This document shows, in pieces, positions 1-6,563 of a stretch of DNA of 8,147 nucleotides. Below the pieces are notes generated by a model. That model saw only the letters and a program-made list of their open reading frames with translations. It did no database searches and was not told where the DNA came from. Numbering within the stretch: position 1 is the stretch's first letter; every line of letters starts with the position of its first letter. The stretch is from Pseudomonadota bacterium (GTDB taxonomy: Bacteria; Pseudomonadota; Gammaproteobacteria; Steroidobacterales; Steroidobacteraceae): assembly GCA_003242275.1 (NCBI GenBank), contig QGUX01000161.1:1-8147 (forward strand). The letters are read 5' to 3'. Position numbers and translations under genes: made by a program.

Positions 1-654
1 GAGCTGGTGATGAGCCAGCACCTGCAGCTGGTGGAACTGCGCACGCCACTGGCCGCGGCGCTGGTGATGACCCCGGCCGCCGTCGGCGGCTTCATCGGCG
101 GTCCGCTGGCCGGCCGGCTGATGCACAGGGTCTGGCCGCCCGCCCTGACCTTCGCCGCCATGTCGCTGGCGGCGGCCTCGGCCTGGCTGATCGCGGCGCT
201 GCCGCCGGTGCAGGAGGGCCTGGCCGTCGTGCGGCTGCTGCTGCTCACGGGCATTGGCCTGGGCATCGGCGCCAGCGTCACCTTCGCCTCCACCACCATC
301 ATGAACGCGGCGCCGCCGGAGCGTGGCGGCATGGCCGCCTCGATCGAGGAAGTGGGCTTCGAGCTGGGCGGCTCGCTCGGCGTGGCCCTGTTCGGCAGCT
401 TGATGACCATCGCCTATGCCGCATCGCCGGCACTGCCCGAGGTCCCGGGCCTGCCACCGCAGGTGCGCGACTCCCTGGACGAGGCCATGCGGGTGGCCGA
501 TGGGCTGGCCGGCGACGCGGCAGAGACGCTGCGCGCGGCGGCCCGCAGCGCACTGGCGCAGGCCATGCGCGTGGTGATGGCCGGGGTGGGCCTGCTGTGG
601 TTCGCCACCGGCCTTCTGGTCGCGGGAACCCGCCGCCCGGCCGCCCGCTCCTGA
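1..654 (+). CDS. MFS drug-efflux-type transporter, DHA2 (14-TMS) family, C-terminal part (5' truncated)
   Basis: This is the C-terminal end of an inner-membrane major facilitator transporter, probably a proton-driven exporter of toxic or amphipathic compounds. The frame is open from base 1, so the true start lies upstream; 217 codons are visible before the TGA at 652-654. Counting codons from base 1, hydrophobic segments lie at about 17-38, 46-67, 73-98, 120-140 and 187-208. Between them is the segment PPERGGMAASIEEVGFELGG, which resembles the 'P..RGG.AS......GG.LGVA' region of DHA2 exporters such as SmvA/QacA. A loop of about 45 residues rich in Ala, Glu and Asp precedes the last helix, as the large external loop between helices 13 and 14 does in that family. 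The protein ends in a short basic tail. The substrate cannot be inferred. Nothing links it to xylose import: xylose MFS symporters belong to a different 12-helix sugar porter family. It is 77 nt upstream of the DUF924 gene and probably a separate unit. Confidence 0.88.
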   Translation, partial: ELVMSQHLQLVELRTPLAAALVMTPAAVGGFIGGPLAGRLMHRVWPPALTFAAMSLAAASAWLIAALPPVQEGLAVVRLLLLTGIGLGIGASVTFASTTIMNAAPPERGGMAASIEEVGFELGGSLGVALFGSLMTIAYAASPALPEVPGLPPQVRDSLDEAMRVADGLAGDAAETLRAAARSALAQAMRVVMAGVGLLWFATGLLVAGTRRPAARS

Positions 655-686
655 ACACAGCCGGCCACATGCTGCGGTACGCTACG

Positions 687-717
687 CCCCCGGATCGAAC
701 ACTGCGCACACCGGGGG
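687..717. repeat. GC inverted repeat between the MFS gene and the DUF924 gene
   Basis: CCCCCGG (687-693) is the exact reverse complement of CCGGGGG (711-717), separated by a 17-nt loop. The seven G-C pairs would form a stable hairpin. No T-run follows, so it does not look like a classical intrinsic terminator. It ends 14 nt before the DUF924 start codon, so in RNA it would lie in that gene's leader or end the MFS transcript. Its role is unknown, and a chance repeat is possible in DNA this GC-rich. Confidence 0.4.
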
Positions 718-722
718 GACGC

Positions 723-728
723 AGGAAG
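723..728 (+). promoter_or_regulatory. ribosome binding site that fixes the DUF924 start
   Basis: AGGAAG lies 3 nt before the ATG at 732. The spacing is short, but a G-run at 713-718 just upstream could contribute. The alternative in-frame starts, a GTG near 597 and an ATG at 669, would add residues that do not look like the family, and the 597 start would overlap the MFS gene. Confidence 0.5.
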
Positions 729-731
729 CAT

Positions 732-1286
732 ATGCCGCAGCGTGGATCGGCCGCCCATGGCGCCGTCATCGAATTCTGGAGCCAGGCGGGAAGGGAGCGC
801 TGGTTCGGCAAGGACGAGGCCTTCGACCGCCTCTTCCGCGAGCGCTTCCTCGACCAGCACATGGCCGTGGCCGCGCGCCGGCACGATGACTGGCTCGACT
901 CGCCCGAGGGCGCGCTGGCGCTGCTGATCCTCACCGACCAGTTCCCGCGCAATGCCTTCCGCGGCACCGCGCACATGTATGCCACCGACCCGCTGGCGCG
1001 CCACTACGCGCGGCGGGCGCTGCAGCGGGGCCACCTCGGGCGCATCCCACCCGACCTGCGCGTGTTCATGTGCCTGCCGTTCATGCATTCCGAGGACCTT
1101 GCCGACCAGGAGCTCTGCGTGGACCTCGTGCGCACGTTCACGAGCGACTCCACACTCGACTATGCCATCGACCATCGCGACATCATCCAGCGCTTCGGAC
1201 GCTTCCCGCACCGCAACCCCAAGCTGGGACGCGAGACCACGCCCGAGGAAGAAGCCTTCCTCGCCGCGGGCGGCTTTGCCGGTTGA
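732..1286 (+). CDS. DUF924 family protein (184 aa, function unknown)
   Basis: A small soluble protein of the DUF924 family, known mainly as an alpha-helical, TPR-like fold with no established enzymatic activity. Recognisable family signatures run in order: VIEFW at 12-16, RWFGKDEAFD at 23-32, LILTDQFPRN at 65-74, CLPFMHSED at 114-122, HRDIIQRFGRFPHRN at 148-162 and GRETTPEEEAFL at 166-177. The 184-residue length matches the usual size of about 180-200. The ATG at 732 was chosen because family similarity begins about ten residues later and AGGAAG precedes it; the frame stays open back to 597, but that extension is Pro/Arg-rich and unlike the family. There is no signal peptide or membrane segment, so it is probably cytoplasmic. 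Its stop codon lies inside the ribosome binding site of xylB, and only 9 nt separate the genes, so the two are probably co-transcribed and perhaps translationally coupled. Whether it has any part in pentose metabolism is unknown. Confidence 0.92.
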   Translation: MPQRGSAAHGAVIEFWSQAGRERWFGKDEAFDRLFRERFLDQHMAVAARRHDDWLDSPEGALALLILTDQFPRNAFRGTAHMYATDPLARHYARRALQRGHLGRIPPDLRVFMCLPFMHSEDLADQELCVDLVRTFTSDSTLDYAIDHRDIIQRFGRFPHRNPKLGRETTPEEEAFLAAGGFAG

Positions 1287-1289
1287 GGA
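1285..1289 (+). promoter_or_regulatory. xylB ribosome binding site overlapping the DUF924 stop codon
   Basis: GAGGA sits 6 nt before the xylB ATG at 1296 and shares its first two bases with the TGA stop (1284-1286) of the preceding gene. A ribosome ending DUF924 translation would be placed on the xylB start, which suggests translational coupling. The coupling is inferred from spacing alone. Confidence 0.7.
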
Positions 1290-1295
1290 ATCGCC

Positions 1296-2798
1296 ATGAG
1301 CCTGGTCATCGGCCTGGACGTCGGGACGCAGAGCGTGAAGCTGCTGGCCTACGACCCTGGATCGCGCCGGGTCGTGCAGCAGTGTTCGCGCGAGCTGGAG
1401 CTGGTGGCGCGCGAGGACGGCAGCCGCGAGCAGGAGGCCGCATGGTGGACCGACGCGATCCGCGACTGCTTCGCGCGGCTGGATGCCTCGCTGAAGCAGC
1501 GCGTGTCGGCCATCGGCGTGTCCGGCCAGCAGCATGGCTTCGTGCCGCTGGACGCGGACGGCGAGGTGCTGGCTCCCGCCAAGCTGTGGTGCGACACCAG
1601 CACCCAGGCCGAGTGCCAGGAGATCATGCAGGCCGTCGGCGGCCCCGCGCGCTGCATCGAGCTGGCGGGCAATCCCATCCTCGCCGGCTACACCGCATCG
1701 AAGCTGCCCTGGACGCGGCGCCATCGCCCCGCGGCCTATGCCCGCCTCGCGCGCATCCTGCTGCCGCACGACTACGTGAACTTCTGGCTCACCGGCGAGC
1801 AGTGGATGGAGCATGGCGATGCCTCGGGCACGGGCTGGCTCGACGTGCGCACGCGCCAGTGGAGCCTGCCGCTGCTCGGCGCCACCGATCCGGACCGCGA
1901 TCTCGCCGCCCTGCTGCCGCCGCTGGTGGAGGCCAACGCGCACTTCCCGATCGCACCGCGCATCGCCGATGAGCTCGGGCTGCCGCGCGGCGTGCAGGTG
2001 TCGGCCGGCGGCGGTGACAACATGATGGCCGCCATCGGCACCGGCAATGTCGCCCCCGGCGTGCTCAGCATGAGCCTCGGCACCTCCGGCACGCTGTTCA
2101 CCACCGCCACCCGGCCCGTGGTGGATGACACCGGCGCATGGGCGGCGTTCTGCTCCTCCACCGGCGGCTGGCTGCCGCTGGTGTGCACCATGAACTGCAC
2201 CGTGGCCACCGGCCACGTGGCGCGCACCTTCGGCTTCGACCCGCGCGAGGGCGATGCGCTGGTGAATGCCACGCCGCCGGGCGCCAACGGCCTGGGGCTG
2301 CTGCCCTTCTTCAATGGCGAACGTACCCCCGACCTGCCGGCCGCGCGCGCCAGCTTCTACGGCCTGGACGGCAGCAACTTCACGCCCGCGCATGCCTACC
2401 GCGCCGCCATGGAAGGCGCCACCTATGCACTGCGCAACGGCTACGACGCGCTGCGCCGTGCCGGCCTCGGATTCGACGCCATCCGCCTCACCGGCGGCGG
2501 CAGCCAGAGCGCCGCGTGGCGGCAGATGGTGGCCGACGTGTTCGGCCTGCCCGTGGACGTGCCCGAGCAGGCCGAGGGCGCGGCCTTCGGCGCGGCGCTG
2601 CAGGCGCTGTGGGCCTGCCATAGCGCCGGCACGCCGGGGGACCTCATCGCCATCGCGCGCGAGCACGTGGCGCTGGTCCCCGGTGCGCGCGCCGAGCCCG
2701 ATGCCCGCGCCGCCGGCGCCTACCAGGCCGCCTATGCCGAGTTCCTGCGGCAGCTTGGGGCCTGCGCCTCGCTGTACGCGGCCGCCGGCAGGGCGTGA
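1296..2798 (+). CDS. xylB: xylulokinase (FGGY carbohydrate kinase)
   Basis: Phosphorylates D-xylulose with ATP to D-xylulose 5-phosphate, feeding the pentose phosphate pathway in the cytoplasm. The 500-aa protein has the FGGY two-domain layout. The N-terminal sugar-binding half starts GLDVGTQSVK at 6-15, with D8 in the phosphate-binding position, followed by SGQQHG at 76-81, LWCDTS at 97-102, LLPHDY at 155-160 and GDASGTGWLDV at 174-184. The expected catalytic base is D241 in SAGGGDN (236-242), equivalent to Asp233 of E. coli XylB. The C-terminal ATP-binding half shows SLGTSGT at 260-266, PFFNGERTP at 337-345, LTGGGSQSAAWRQ at 398-410 and EGAAFGAALQA at 427-437. SGQQHG, LLPHDY and the adjoining xylA identify xylulose rather than glycerol or gluconate as substrate. 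The ATG has GAGGA 6 nt upstream. Length is close to the roughly 480-500 aa typical of the family, and no residue expected from the motifs is missing. xylB precedes xylA here, the reverse of the E. coli order. Confidence 0.96.
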   Translation: MSLVIGLDVGTQSVKLLAYDPGSRRVVQQCSRELELVAREDGSREQEAAWWTDAIRDCFARLDASLKQRVSAIGVSGQQHGFVPLDADGEVLAPAKLWCDTSTQAECQEIMQAVGGPARCIELAGNPILAGYTASKLPWTRRHRPAAYARLARILLPHDYVNFWLTGEQWMEHGDASGTGWLDVRTRQWSLPLLGATDPDRDLAALLPPLVEANAHFPIAPRIADELGLPRGVQVSAGGGDNMMAAIGTGNVAPGVLSMSLGTSGTLFTTATRPVVDDTGAWAAFCSSTGGWLPLVCTMNCTVATGHVARTFGFDPREGDALVNATPPGANGLGLLPFFNGERTPDLPAARASFYGLDGSNFTPAHAYRAAMEGATYALRNGYDALRRAGLGFDAIRLTGGGSQSAAWRQMVADVFGLPVDVPEQAEGAAFGAALQALWACHSAGTPGDLIAIAREHVALVPGARAEPDARAAGAYQAAYAEFLRQLGACASLYAAAGRA

Positions 2799-2846
2799 GG
2801 ATCGCGCCAGGATTTCCACTTCCACGAAACGCACAGGACCATCCGC

Positions 2847-4178
2847 ATGAGCACTCCCTTCATCGGCCAGCACGAGTACTTCCCCGGCATCGGCCGCATC
2901 CCCTTCGAGGGCCGCGACTCGGACAATCCGCTGGCCTTCAAGGTGTACGACGCCAACCGCAGCATCGGCGGCAAGACCATGGCCGAGCACCTGCGCTTCG
3001 CCGTGTGCTACTGGCACACCTTCACCAATGCCGGCCACGATCCCTTCGGTCCCGGCACGCGCCGCTTTCCCTGGGAGGCCGGTTCGCCGATGGCCACCGC
3101 CGAGGCGCGGGTGGACGCGGCCTTCGAGTTCTTCACCAAGCTGGGCGTGCCCTACTACTGCTTCCACGACGTGGACCTCGCACCCGACGCCGAGGACGTG
3201 GGCCAGTACGAGAAGAACCTCGAACACATGGTGGCGCTGGCCAGGGAGCGGCAGCAGGCCACCGGCGTGAAGCTGCTCTGGGGCACGGCCAACCTGTTCT
3301 CGCATCCGCGCTACATGAACGGCGCGGCCACCAACCCGGACTTCCGCGTGGTGGCGCGTGCCGCGGCGCAGGTGCGCGCCGCGCTCGCCGCCACGGTGGA
3401 GCTCGGCGGCGAACACTACGTGTTCTGGGGCGGCCGCGAGGGCTATGCCTCGCTGGTCAACACCAACATGAAGCGCGAGCTGGAACACTTCGCGCGCTTC
3501 CTGACCATGGCGCGCGACTACGGTCGCAGCATCGGCTTCAAGGGCTACTTCTTCATCGAGCCCAAGCCCATGGAGCCGATGAAGCACCAGTACGACTTCG
3601 ACGCCGCCACCGTGGCCGGCTTCCTGCACCGGCACGGCCTGGAGAAGGACTTCAAGCTCAACATCGAGGCCAACCACGCCACGCTGTCCGGCCACACCTT
3701 CGAGCACGAGCTGCAGGTGGCCTCGGACCTGGGCCTGCTGGGCAGCATCGACGCCAACCGCGGCAACCCGCAGAACGGCTGGGACACCGACCAGTTCCCC
3801 GTGGACCTGTACGACACCACGGCGGCGATGATGGTGGTGCTGCGCCAGGGCGGACTGCCCGGCGGGCTCAACTTCGACGCCAAGCCGCGCCGCGAGTCCA
3901 CCGACATGCGCGACCTGTTCATCGCCCACATCGGCGGCATGGATGCCTTCGCGCGCGGGCTGGAGGTGGCCCATGCGCTGCTCACCGGCTCGCCGTGGGA
4001 GAAGTGGCGCAGCGAGCGCTATGCCAGCTTCGATTCGGGTGCGGGCAAGGACTTCGAGGAAGGCCGCCTGTCGCTGACCGACCTGGTGGAGATCGCGCGC
4101 AGGCAGGGCGAGCCGCCGCAGACCAGCGGCCGGCAGGAGCTGTACGAGAACCTGCTGAACCAGTACCTGCTGCGCTGA
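2847..4178 (+). CDS. xylA: D-xylose isomerase (class II)
   Basis: Converts D-xylose to D-xylulose in the cytoplasm, the step before XylB; a metal-dependent TIM-barrel enzyme active as a tetramer. At 443 aa, and from the residue numbering, it is the longer class II form like the 440-aa E. coli enzyme. The active site is complete: catalytic H107 and D110 in CFHDVD; W194 in FWGGREGY; E238 and K240 in EPKPMEP; E274 and H277 in NIEANH; D302 in IDANRG; D313 and D315 in NGWDTDQFP; and D344 in NFDAK. These fall about six residues after their E. coli counterparts (His101, Asp104, Glu232, Lys234, Glu268, His271, Asp296, Asp307, Asp309), with D344 about five after Asp339. The ATG at 2847 is preceded by AGGA at 2835-2838, 8 nt away, and the N-terminus ([12 protein letters not shown]) aligns with the family from residue 11, so the start is secure. 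The 48-nt gap after xylB has no visible terminator, supporting one operon. Side activity on glucose is general for the family. Confidence 0.98.
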   Translation: MSTPFIGQHEYFPGIGRIPFEGRDSDNPLAFKVYDANRSIGGKTMAEHLRFAVCYWHTFTNAGHDPFGPGTRRFPWEAGSPMATAEARVDAAFEFFTKLGVPYYCFHDVDLAPDAEDVGQYEKNLEHMVALARERQQATGVKLLWGTANLFSHPRYMNGAATNPDFRVVARAAAQVRAALAATVELGGEHYVFWGGREGYASLVNTNMKRELEHFARFLTMARDYGRSIGFKGYFFIEPKPMEPMKHQYDFDAATVAGFLHRHGLEKDFKLNIEANHATLSGHTFEHELQVASDLGLLGSIDANRGNPQNGWDTDQFPVDLYDTTAAMMVVLRQGGLPGGLNFDAKPRRESTDMRDLFIAHIGGMDAFARGLEVAHALLTGSPWEKWRSERYASFDSGAGKDFEEGRLSLTDLVEIARRQGEPPQTSGRQELYENLLNQYLLR

Positions 4179-4179
4179 C

Positions 4180-4210
4180 GGCCCACGGGGGCGGCGCAAC
4201 CGCCAGGGCC
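4180..4210. repeat. nested GC hairpin in the xylA-aguA gap
   Basis: Two stems are nested. The outer stem pairs GGCCC (4180-4184) with GGGCC (4206-4210); the inner stem pairs GGCGG (4190-4194) with CCGCC (4200-4204) around the loop CGCAA. Five unpaired bases lie on the 5' side and one on the 3' side between the stems. The structure begins 2 nt after the xylA stop and ends 8 nt before the aguA ribosome binding site. No T-run follows, so full termination is unlikely. It could stabilise the upstream mRNA, attenuate, or set the ratio of XylA to AguA. The pairing is seen in the sequence; the function is inferred. Confidence 0.45.
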
Positions 4211-4217
4211 AGGATCC

Positions 4218-4224
4218 GGGGAGG
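4218..4224 (+). promoter_or_regulatory. strong ribosome binding site fixing the aguA start
   Basis: GGGGAGG lies 4 nt before the ATG at 4229. It decides the start, because the same reading frame stays open far upstream, through the whole of xylA, and would otherwise suggest a protein of about 1,200 residues. A signal peptide begins soon after this ATG, which independently supports the choice. Confidence 0.8.
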
Positions 4225-4228
4225 CGAG

Positions 4229-6442
4229 ATGGTGCAAAGGCAATCGCGGGCAGTTGTCGCTGCGGTGGGACAGGCATCCCGGGCAGCCTGGTGCGCCGTT
4301 CCGCTCGCCACGCTGGCCTTGCTGCTGCTCGCCTGGCTGCCCTTCCCCGCCGCCGCGGAGGATGGCTACGACCTGTGGTTGCGGTACCGCCCCCTGCCCG
4401 CACAGCGCGCCGGGGAGCTGCGCGCCCGGGTGAGCCAGCTGGTCATGCCCGCGCCCTCGCCTACCCTCGCTGCCGCGCGTGATGAGCTGTTGCGCGCCTT
4501 CGAGGGCTTCCTCGGCCGCCCACCGGCGATGGTGGATGCGCCCACCTCGCCTGGCGCGCTGCTCGCCGGCACGCCCGCCTCGCTGCCCCTGCTGCGCACT
4601 CTCGGCCTCGACCTGGCCGCACTCGGCAACGAGGGCTATGCCATCCGCAGCCTGCCCGTGCAGGGCCGGCCGGCCACCGTGATCGCCGCCAACACCGACC
4701 TGGGCGTGCTCTACGGCGCGTTCGCATTGCTGCGCCAGGTGCAGACCGGCGCATCGCTGGATGGGCTCGACATCCGCGAGGCGCCGCGCGTGAAGGTGCG
4801 CGTGCTGAACCACTGGGACAACCTCGACCGCCATGTCGAGCGCGGCTACGCCGGCGCCTCGATCTGGGACTGGTGGAAGCTGCCCGACTACGCCGACCCG
4901 CGCTACACCGACTATGCCCGCGCCAATGCCTCCCTCGGCATCAACGGCGCGGTGCTGAACAACGTCAATGCCAATGCCACCATCCTGACGCCGCGCTACC
5001 TCGCCAAGGTGCGCACCATCGCCGAAGTGCTGCGGCCCTACGGCATCCGCGTGTACCTCTCGGCGCGCTTCAGCGCGCCGATGGAGATCGGGGGATTGCA
5101 GACCGCCGACCCGCTCGACGCCGACGTGCGCGCCTGGTGGCGCGCCAAGGCGGCCGAGATCTATGCGCTCATCCCCGACTTCGGCGGCTTCCTGGTCAAG
5201 GCCAATTCCGAGGGCCAGCCCGGCCCGCAGGACTTCGGCCGCACCCACGCCGACGGCGCCAACATGCTGGCCGAGGCGCTGGCCCCGCACGGCGGCATCG
5301 TGATGTGGCGCGCCTTCGTCTACTCGCAGCACAACCCGGACGATCGCGCCAAGCAGGCCTGGACCGAGTTCAAGCCGCTGGACGGGAAGTTCCGCGACAA
5401 CGTGCTGGTGCAGGTGAAGAACGGCCCCATCGACTTCCAGCCGCGCGAGCCCTTCAGCCCGCTGTTCGGCGCCATGCCGGGCACGCCGTTGATGATGGAG
5501 TTCCAGATCACCAAGGAGTACCTGGGGTTCGCCACGCACCTGGCCTACCTCGGCACCCTGTACGAGGAAGTGCTGCAGGCCGACACCCACGCGCTCGGCG
5601 CCGGCTCCACCGTGGCCAGGGTGGTCACCGGCGAGCTGCACGGGCATGCGCTCTCCGGCATGGCTGGCGTGGCCAACATCGGCACCGACCGCGACTGGTG
5701 CGGATCCATCTTCGACCAGGCCAACTGGTATGTGTTCGGCCGGATGGCGTGGAACCCCGACCTCTCCGCGCGCGACATCGCCGGCGAATGGGTGCGCATG
5801 ACCTTCGGCGACGACCCGGCCATCGTCGAACCCGTGGTCGGCATGATGATGGAATCGCGCGAGGCGGTGGTGGACTACATGACGCCGCTGGGCCTGCACC
5901 ACTTGATGGGCCGCGGCCACCACTACGGCCCCATGCCCTGGGATGCCGGCGGCCCACGCGCCGACTGGACGCCGGTGTACTACCACCGCGCCGACAAGGA
6001 CGGCATCGGCTTCGACCGCAGCAGCAAGGGCAGCAACGCCGTGGCGCAGTACGCGCTGCCGGTGGCGCGGCGCTTCGACGACCTGGCGCAGGTGCCCGAG
6101 GAGTACCTGCTGTGGTTCCACCACCTGCCCTGGACCCATCGCATGCGCTCCGGCGCCACGCTGTGGGAGGAGCTGGTACGGCACTACTCGCGCGGCGTGG
6201 CAACCGTGGCGCGCATGCGCGAGACCTGGGCCGGACTTGCCGGGCGCATCGACAGCCAGCGGCACCACCAGGCCGCCACCTTCCTCGCCATCCAGCAGCG
6301 CGAGGCGCAATGGTGGCGCGATGCCAGCATCGCGTACTGGCAGAGCCTCAACGGCCTGCCGCTGCCTGCCGGCGAAGCCGCGCCGGCGCATCCGCTGGAG
6401 TACTACCAGGGCTTGTCTTTCCCCGACGCTCCCGGTAACTAA
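4229..6442 (+). CDS. aguA: secreted GH67 xylan alpha-1,2-glucuronidase
   Basis: Removes D-glucuronic acid or its 4-O-methyl ether from the non-reducing-end xylose of xylo-oligosaccharides, clearing the way for beta-xylosidases. The 737-aa protein carries basic residues (R4, R7, R18), a hydrophobic stretch at about 23-37 and a likely signal peptidase I site after AAA (41-43), so it should reach the periplasm or beyond; no lipobox Cys fits. After an N-terminal domain, the GH67 barrel shows VKVRVLNHWDNLD (188-200), SIWDWW (211-216) and VKANSEGQPGP (323-333) containing the likely general acid E328. D402 in IDFQPREP and E430 in FQITKEYLG are the likely base pair; their 28-residue spacing equals that of Asp365/Glu393 in Cellvibrio GlcA67A and Asp364/Glu392 in the Geobacillus enzyme. 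The C-terminal helical domain includes DRDWCGSIFDQANWYVFGRMAWNP (487-510 region) and the WFHHLPW motif at 629-635. It follows xylA by 50 nt, as in Xanthomonas xylan loci. The symbol agu67A is also used. No carbohydrate-binding module is visible. Confidence 0.96.
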   Translation: MVQRQSRAVVAAVGQASRAAWCAVPLATLALLLLAWLPFPAAAEDGYDLWLRYRPLPAQRAGELRARVSQLVMPAPSPTLAAARDELLRAFEGFLGRPPAMVDAPTSPGALLAGTPASLPLLRTLGLDLAALGNEGYAIRSLPVQGRPATVIAANTDLGVLYGAFALLRQVQTGASLDGLDIREAPRVKVRVLNHWDNLDRHVERGYAGASIWDWWKLPDYADPRYTDYARANASLGINGAVLNNVNANATILTPRYLAKVRTIAEVLRPYGIRVYLSARFSAPMEIGGLQTADPLDADVRAWWRAKAAEIYALIPDFGGFLVKANSEGQPGPQDFGRTHADGANMLAEALAPHGGIVMWRAFVYSQHNPDDRAKQAWTEFKPLDGKFRDNVLVQVKNGPIDFQPREPFSPLFGAMPGTPLMMEFQITKEYLGFATHLAYLGTLYEEVLQADTHALGAGSTVARVVTGELHGHALSGMAGVANIGTDRDWCGSIFDQANWYVFGRMAWNPDLSARDIAGEWVRMTFGDDPAIVEPVVGMMMESREAVVDYMTPLGLHHLMGRGHHYGPMPWDAGGPRADWTPVYYHRADKDGIGFDRSSKGSNAVAQYALPVARRFDDLAQVPEEYLLWFHHLPWTHRMRSGATLWEELVRHYSRGVATVARMRETWAGLAGRIDSQRHHQAATFLAIQQREAQWWRDASIAYWQSLNGLPLPAGEAAPAHPLEYYQGLSFPDAPGN

Positions 6443-6455
6443 CGGCAAGGAACGG

Positions 6456-6481
6456 CCCGCCGGTGGATCGGGGACGGCGGG
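6456..6481 (+). terminator. terminator-like GC inverted repeat after aguA
   Basis: CCCGCCG (6456-6462) pairs exactly with CGGCGGG (6475-6481) across a 12-nt loop; an extra G-C pair (6455 with 6483) forms if G6482 bulges out. It starts 13 nt after the aguA TAA, the natural place to end the xyl transcript. No T-run follows, so it would be an imperfect intrinsic terminator; a Rho-dependent end or a 3' stabilising hairpin is equally possible. Confidence 0.35.
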
Positions 6482-6523
6482 GCGCATTGGGGCATTGTCC
6501 GACTGCATCACCCGTCGCCCTGC

Positions 6524-6532
6524 TGCCAGAAT
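6524..6532 (+). promoter_or_regulatory. possible extended -10 promoter for the GH15 gene
   Basis: TGC followed by CAGAAT (hexamer 6527-6532) fits an extended -10 (TGn plus TATAAT, 4 of 6 matches), 31 nt before the GH15 ATG. Seventeen nt upstream of the hexamer there is only TGCATC (6504-6509), a very weak -35. TTGTCC at 6495-6500 is too far away (26 nt). The call rests on the -10 and on its position in the only gap over 100 nt in the window. Confidence 0.3.
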
Positions 6533-6543
6533 CCCCCGGGGGA
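6532..6543. repeat. 12-bp perfect palindrome TCCCCCGGGGGA
   Basis: A perfect 12-bp palindrome without a central spacer lies between the putative -10 and the GH15 ribosome binding site. It could be an operator half-overlapping a promoter, but it is low in complexity and may be chance in this GC-rich DNA. No known regulator site is recognised. Confidence 0.3.
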
Positions 6544-6552
6544 CTCCAGCGC

Positions 6553-6558
6553 AGAGGT
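6553..6558 (+). promoter_or_regulatory. ribosome binding site of the GH15 gene
   Basis: AGAGGT lies 5 nt before the ATG at 6564. A second in-frame ATG at 6570 would be 11 nt away; the first is better spaced. Family similarity (LAVVGNCEVAALID) begins about residue 11 either way. Confidence 0.65.
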
Positions 6559-6563
6559 AACCG

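Noticed and set aside
1..654. MFS gene as the xylose importer of the module.
   Set aside because: The C-terminal features (large loop before the last helix, DHA2-like motif) indicate a drug-exporter family rather than the sugar porter family that includes XylE.
651..683. Possible promoter CTGAAC (651-656) and TACGCT (678-683) upstream of DUF924.
   Set aside because: The spacing is 21 nt and both hexamers match poorly; not enough to call.
597..731. N-terminal extension of the DUF924 protein to a GTG at 597 or an ATG at 669.
   Set aside because: The added residues are Pro/Arg-rich, unlike the family, overlap the MFS gene for the longer form, and lack a better ribosome binding site than the ATG at 732.
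2799..2846. Regulatory or terminator signal between xylB and xylA.
   Set aside because: Only a short TTCCAC direct repeat and an ordinary AGGA ribosome binding site are visible; no hairpin or promoter.
2795..4228. The aguA frame stays open upstream through all of xylA, suggesting a 1,215-residue fusion protein.
   Set aside because: The upstream part is out of frame with a fully conserved xylA and is Arg/Pro/Ala-rich noise. The ATG at 4229 with GGGGAGG and a signal peptide is the true start.
414..4403. A very long open frame on the - strand (about 1,330 codons) opposite the MFS, DUF924, xylB and xylA genes.
   Set aside because: Its translation is low-complexity (Ala, Gly, Val, His, Arg, Gln) with no family motif. 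It spans four well-supported genes on the other strand and arises because G/C third positions rarely give stop codons in antisense.
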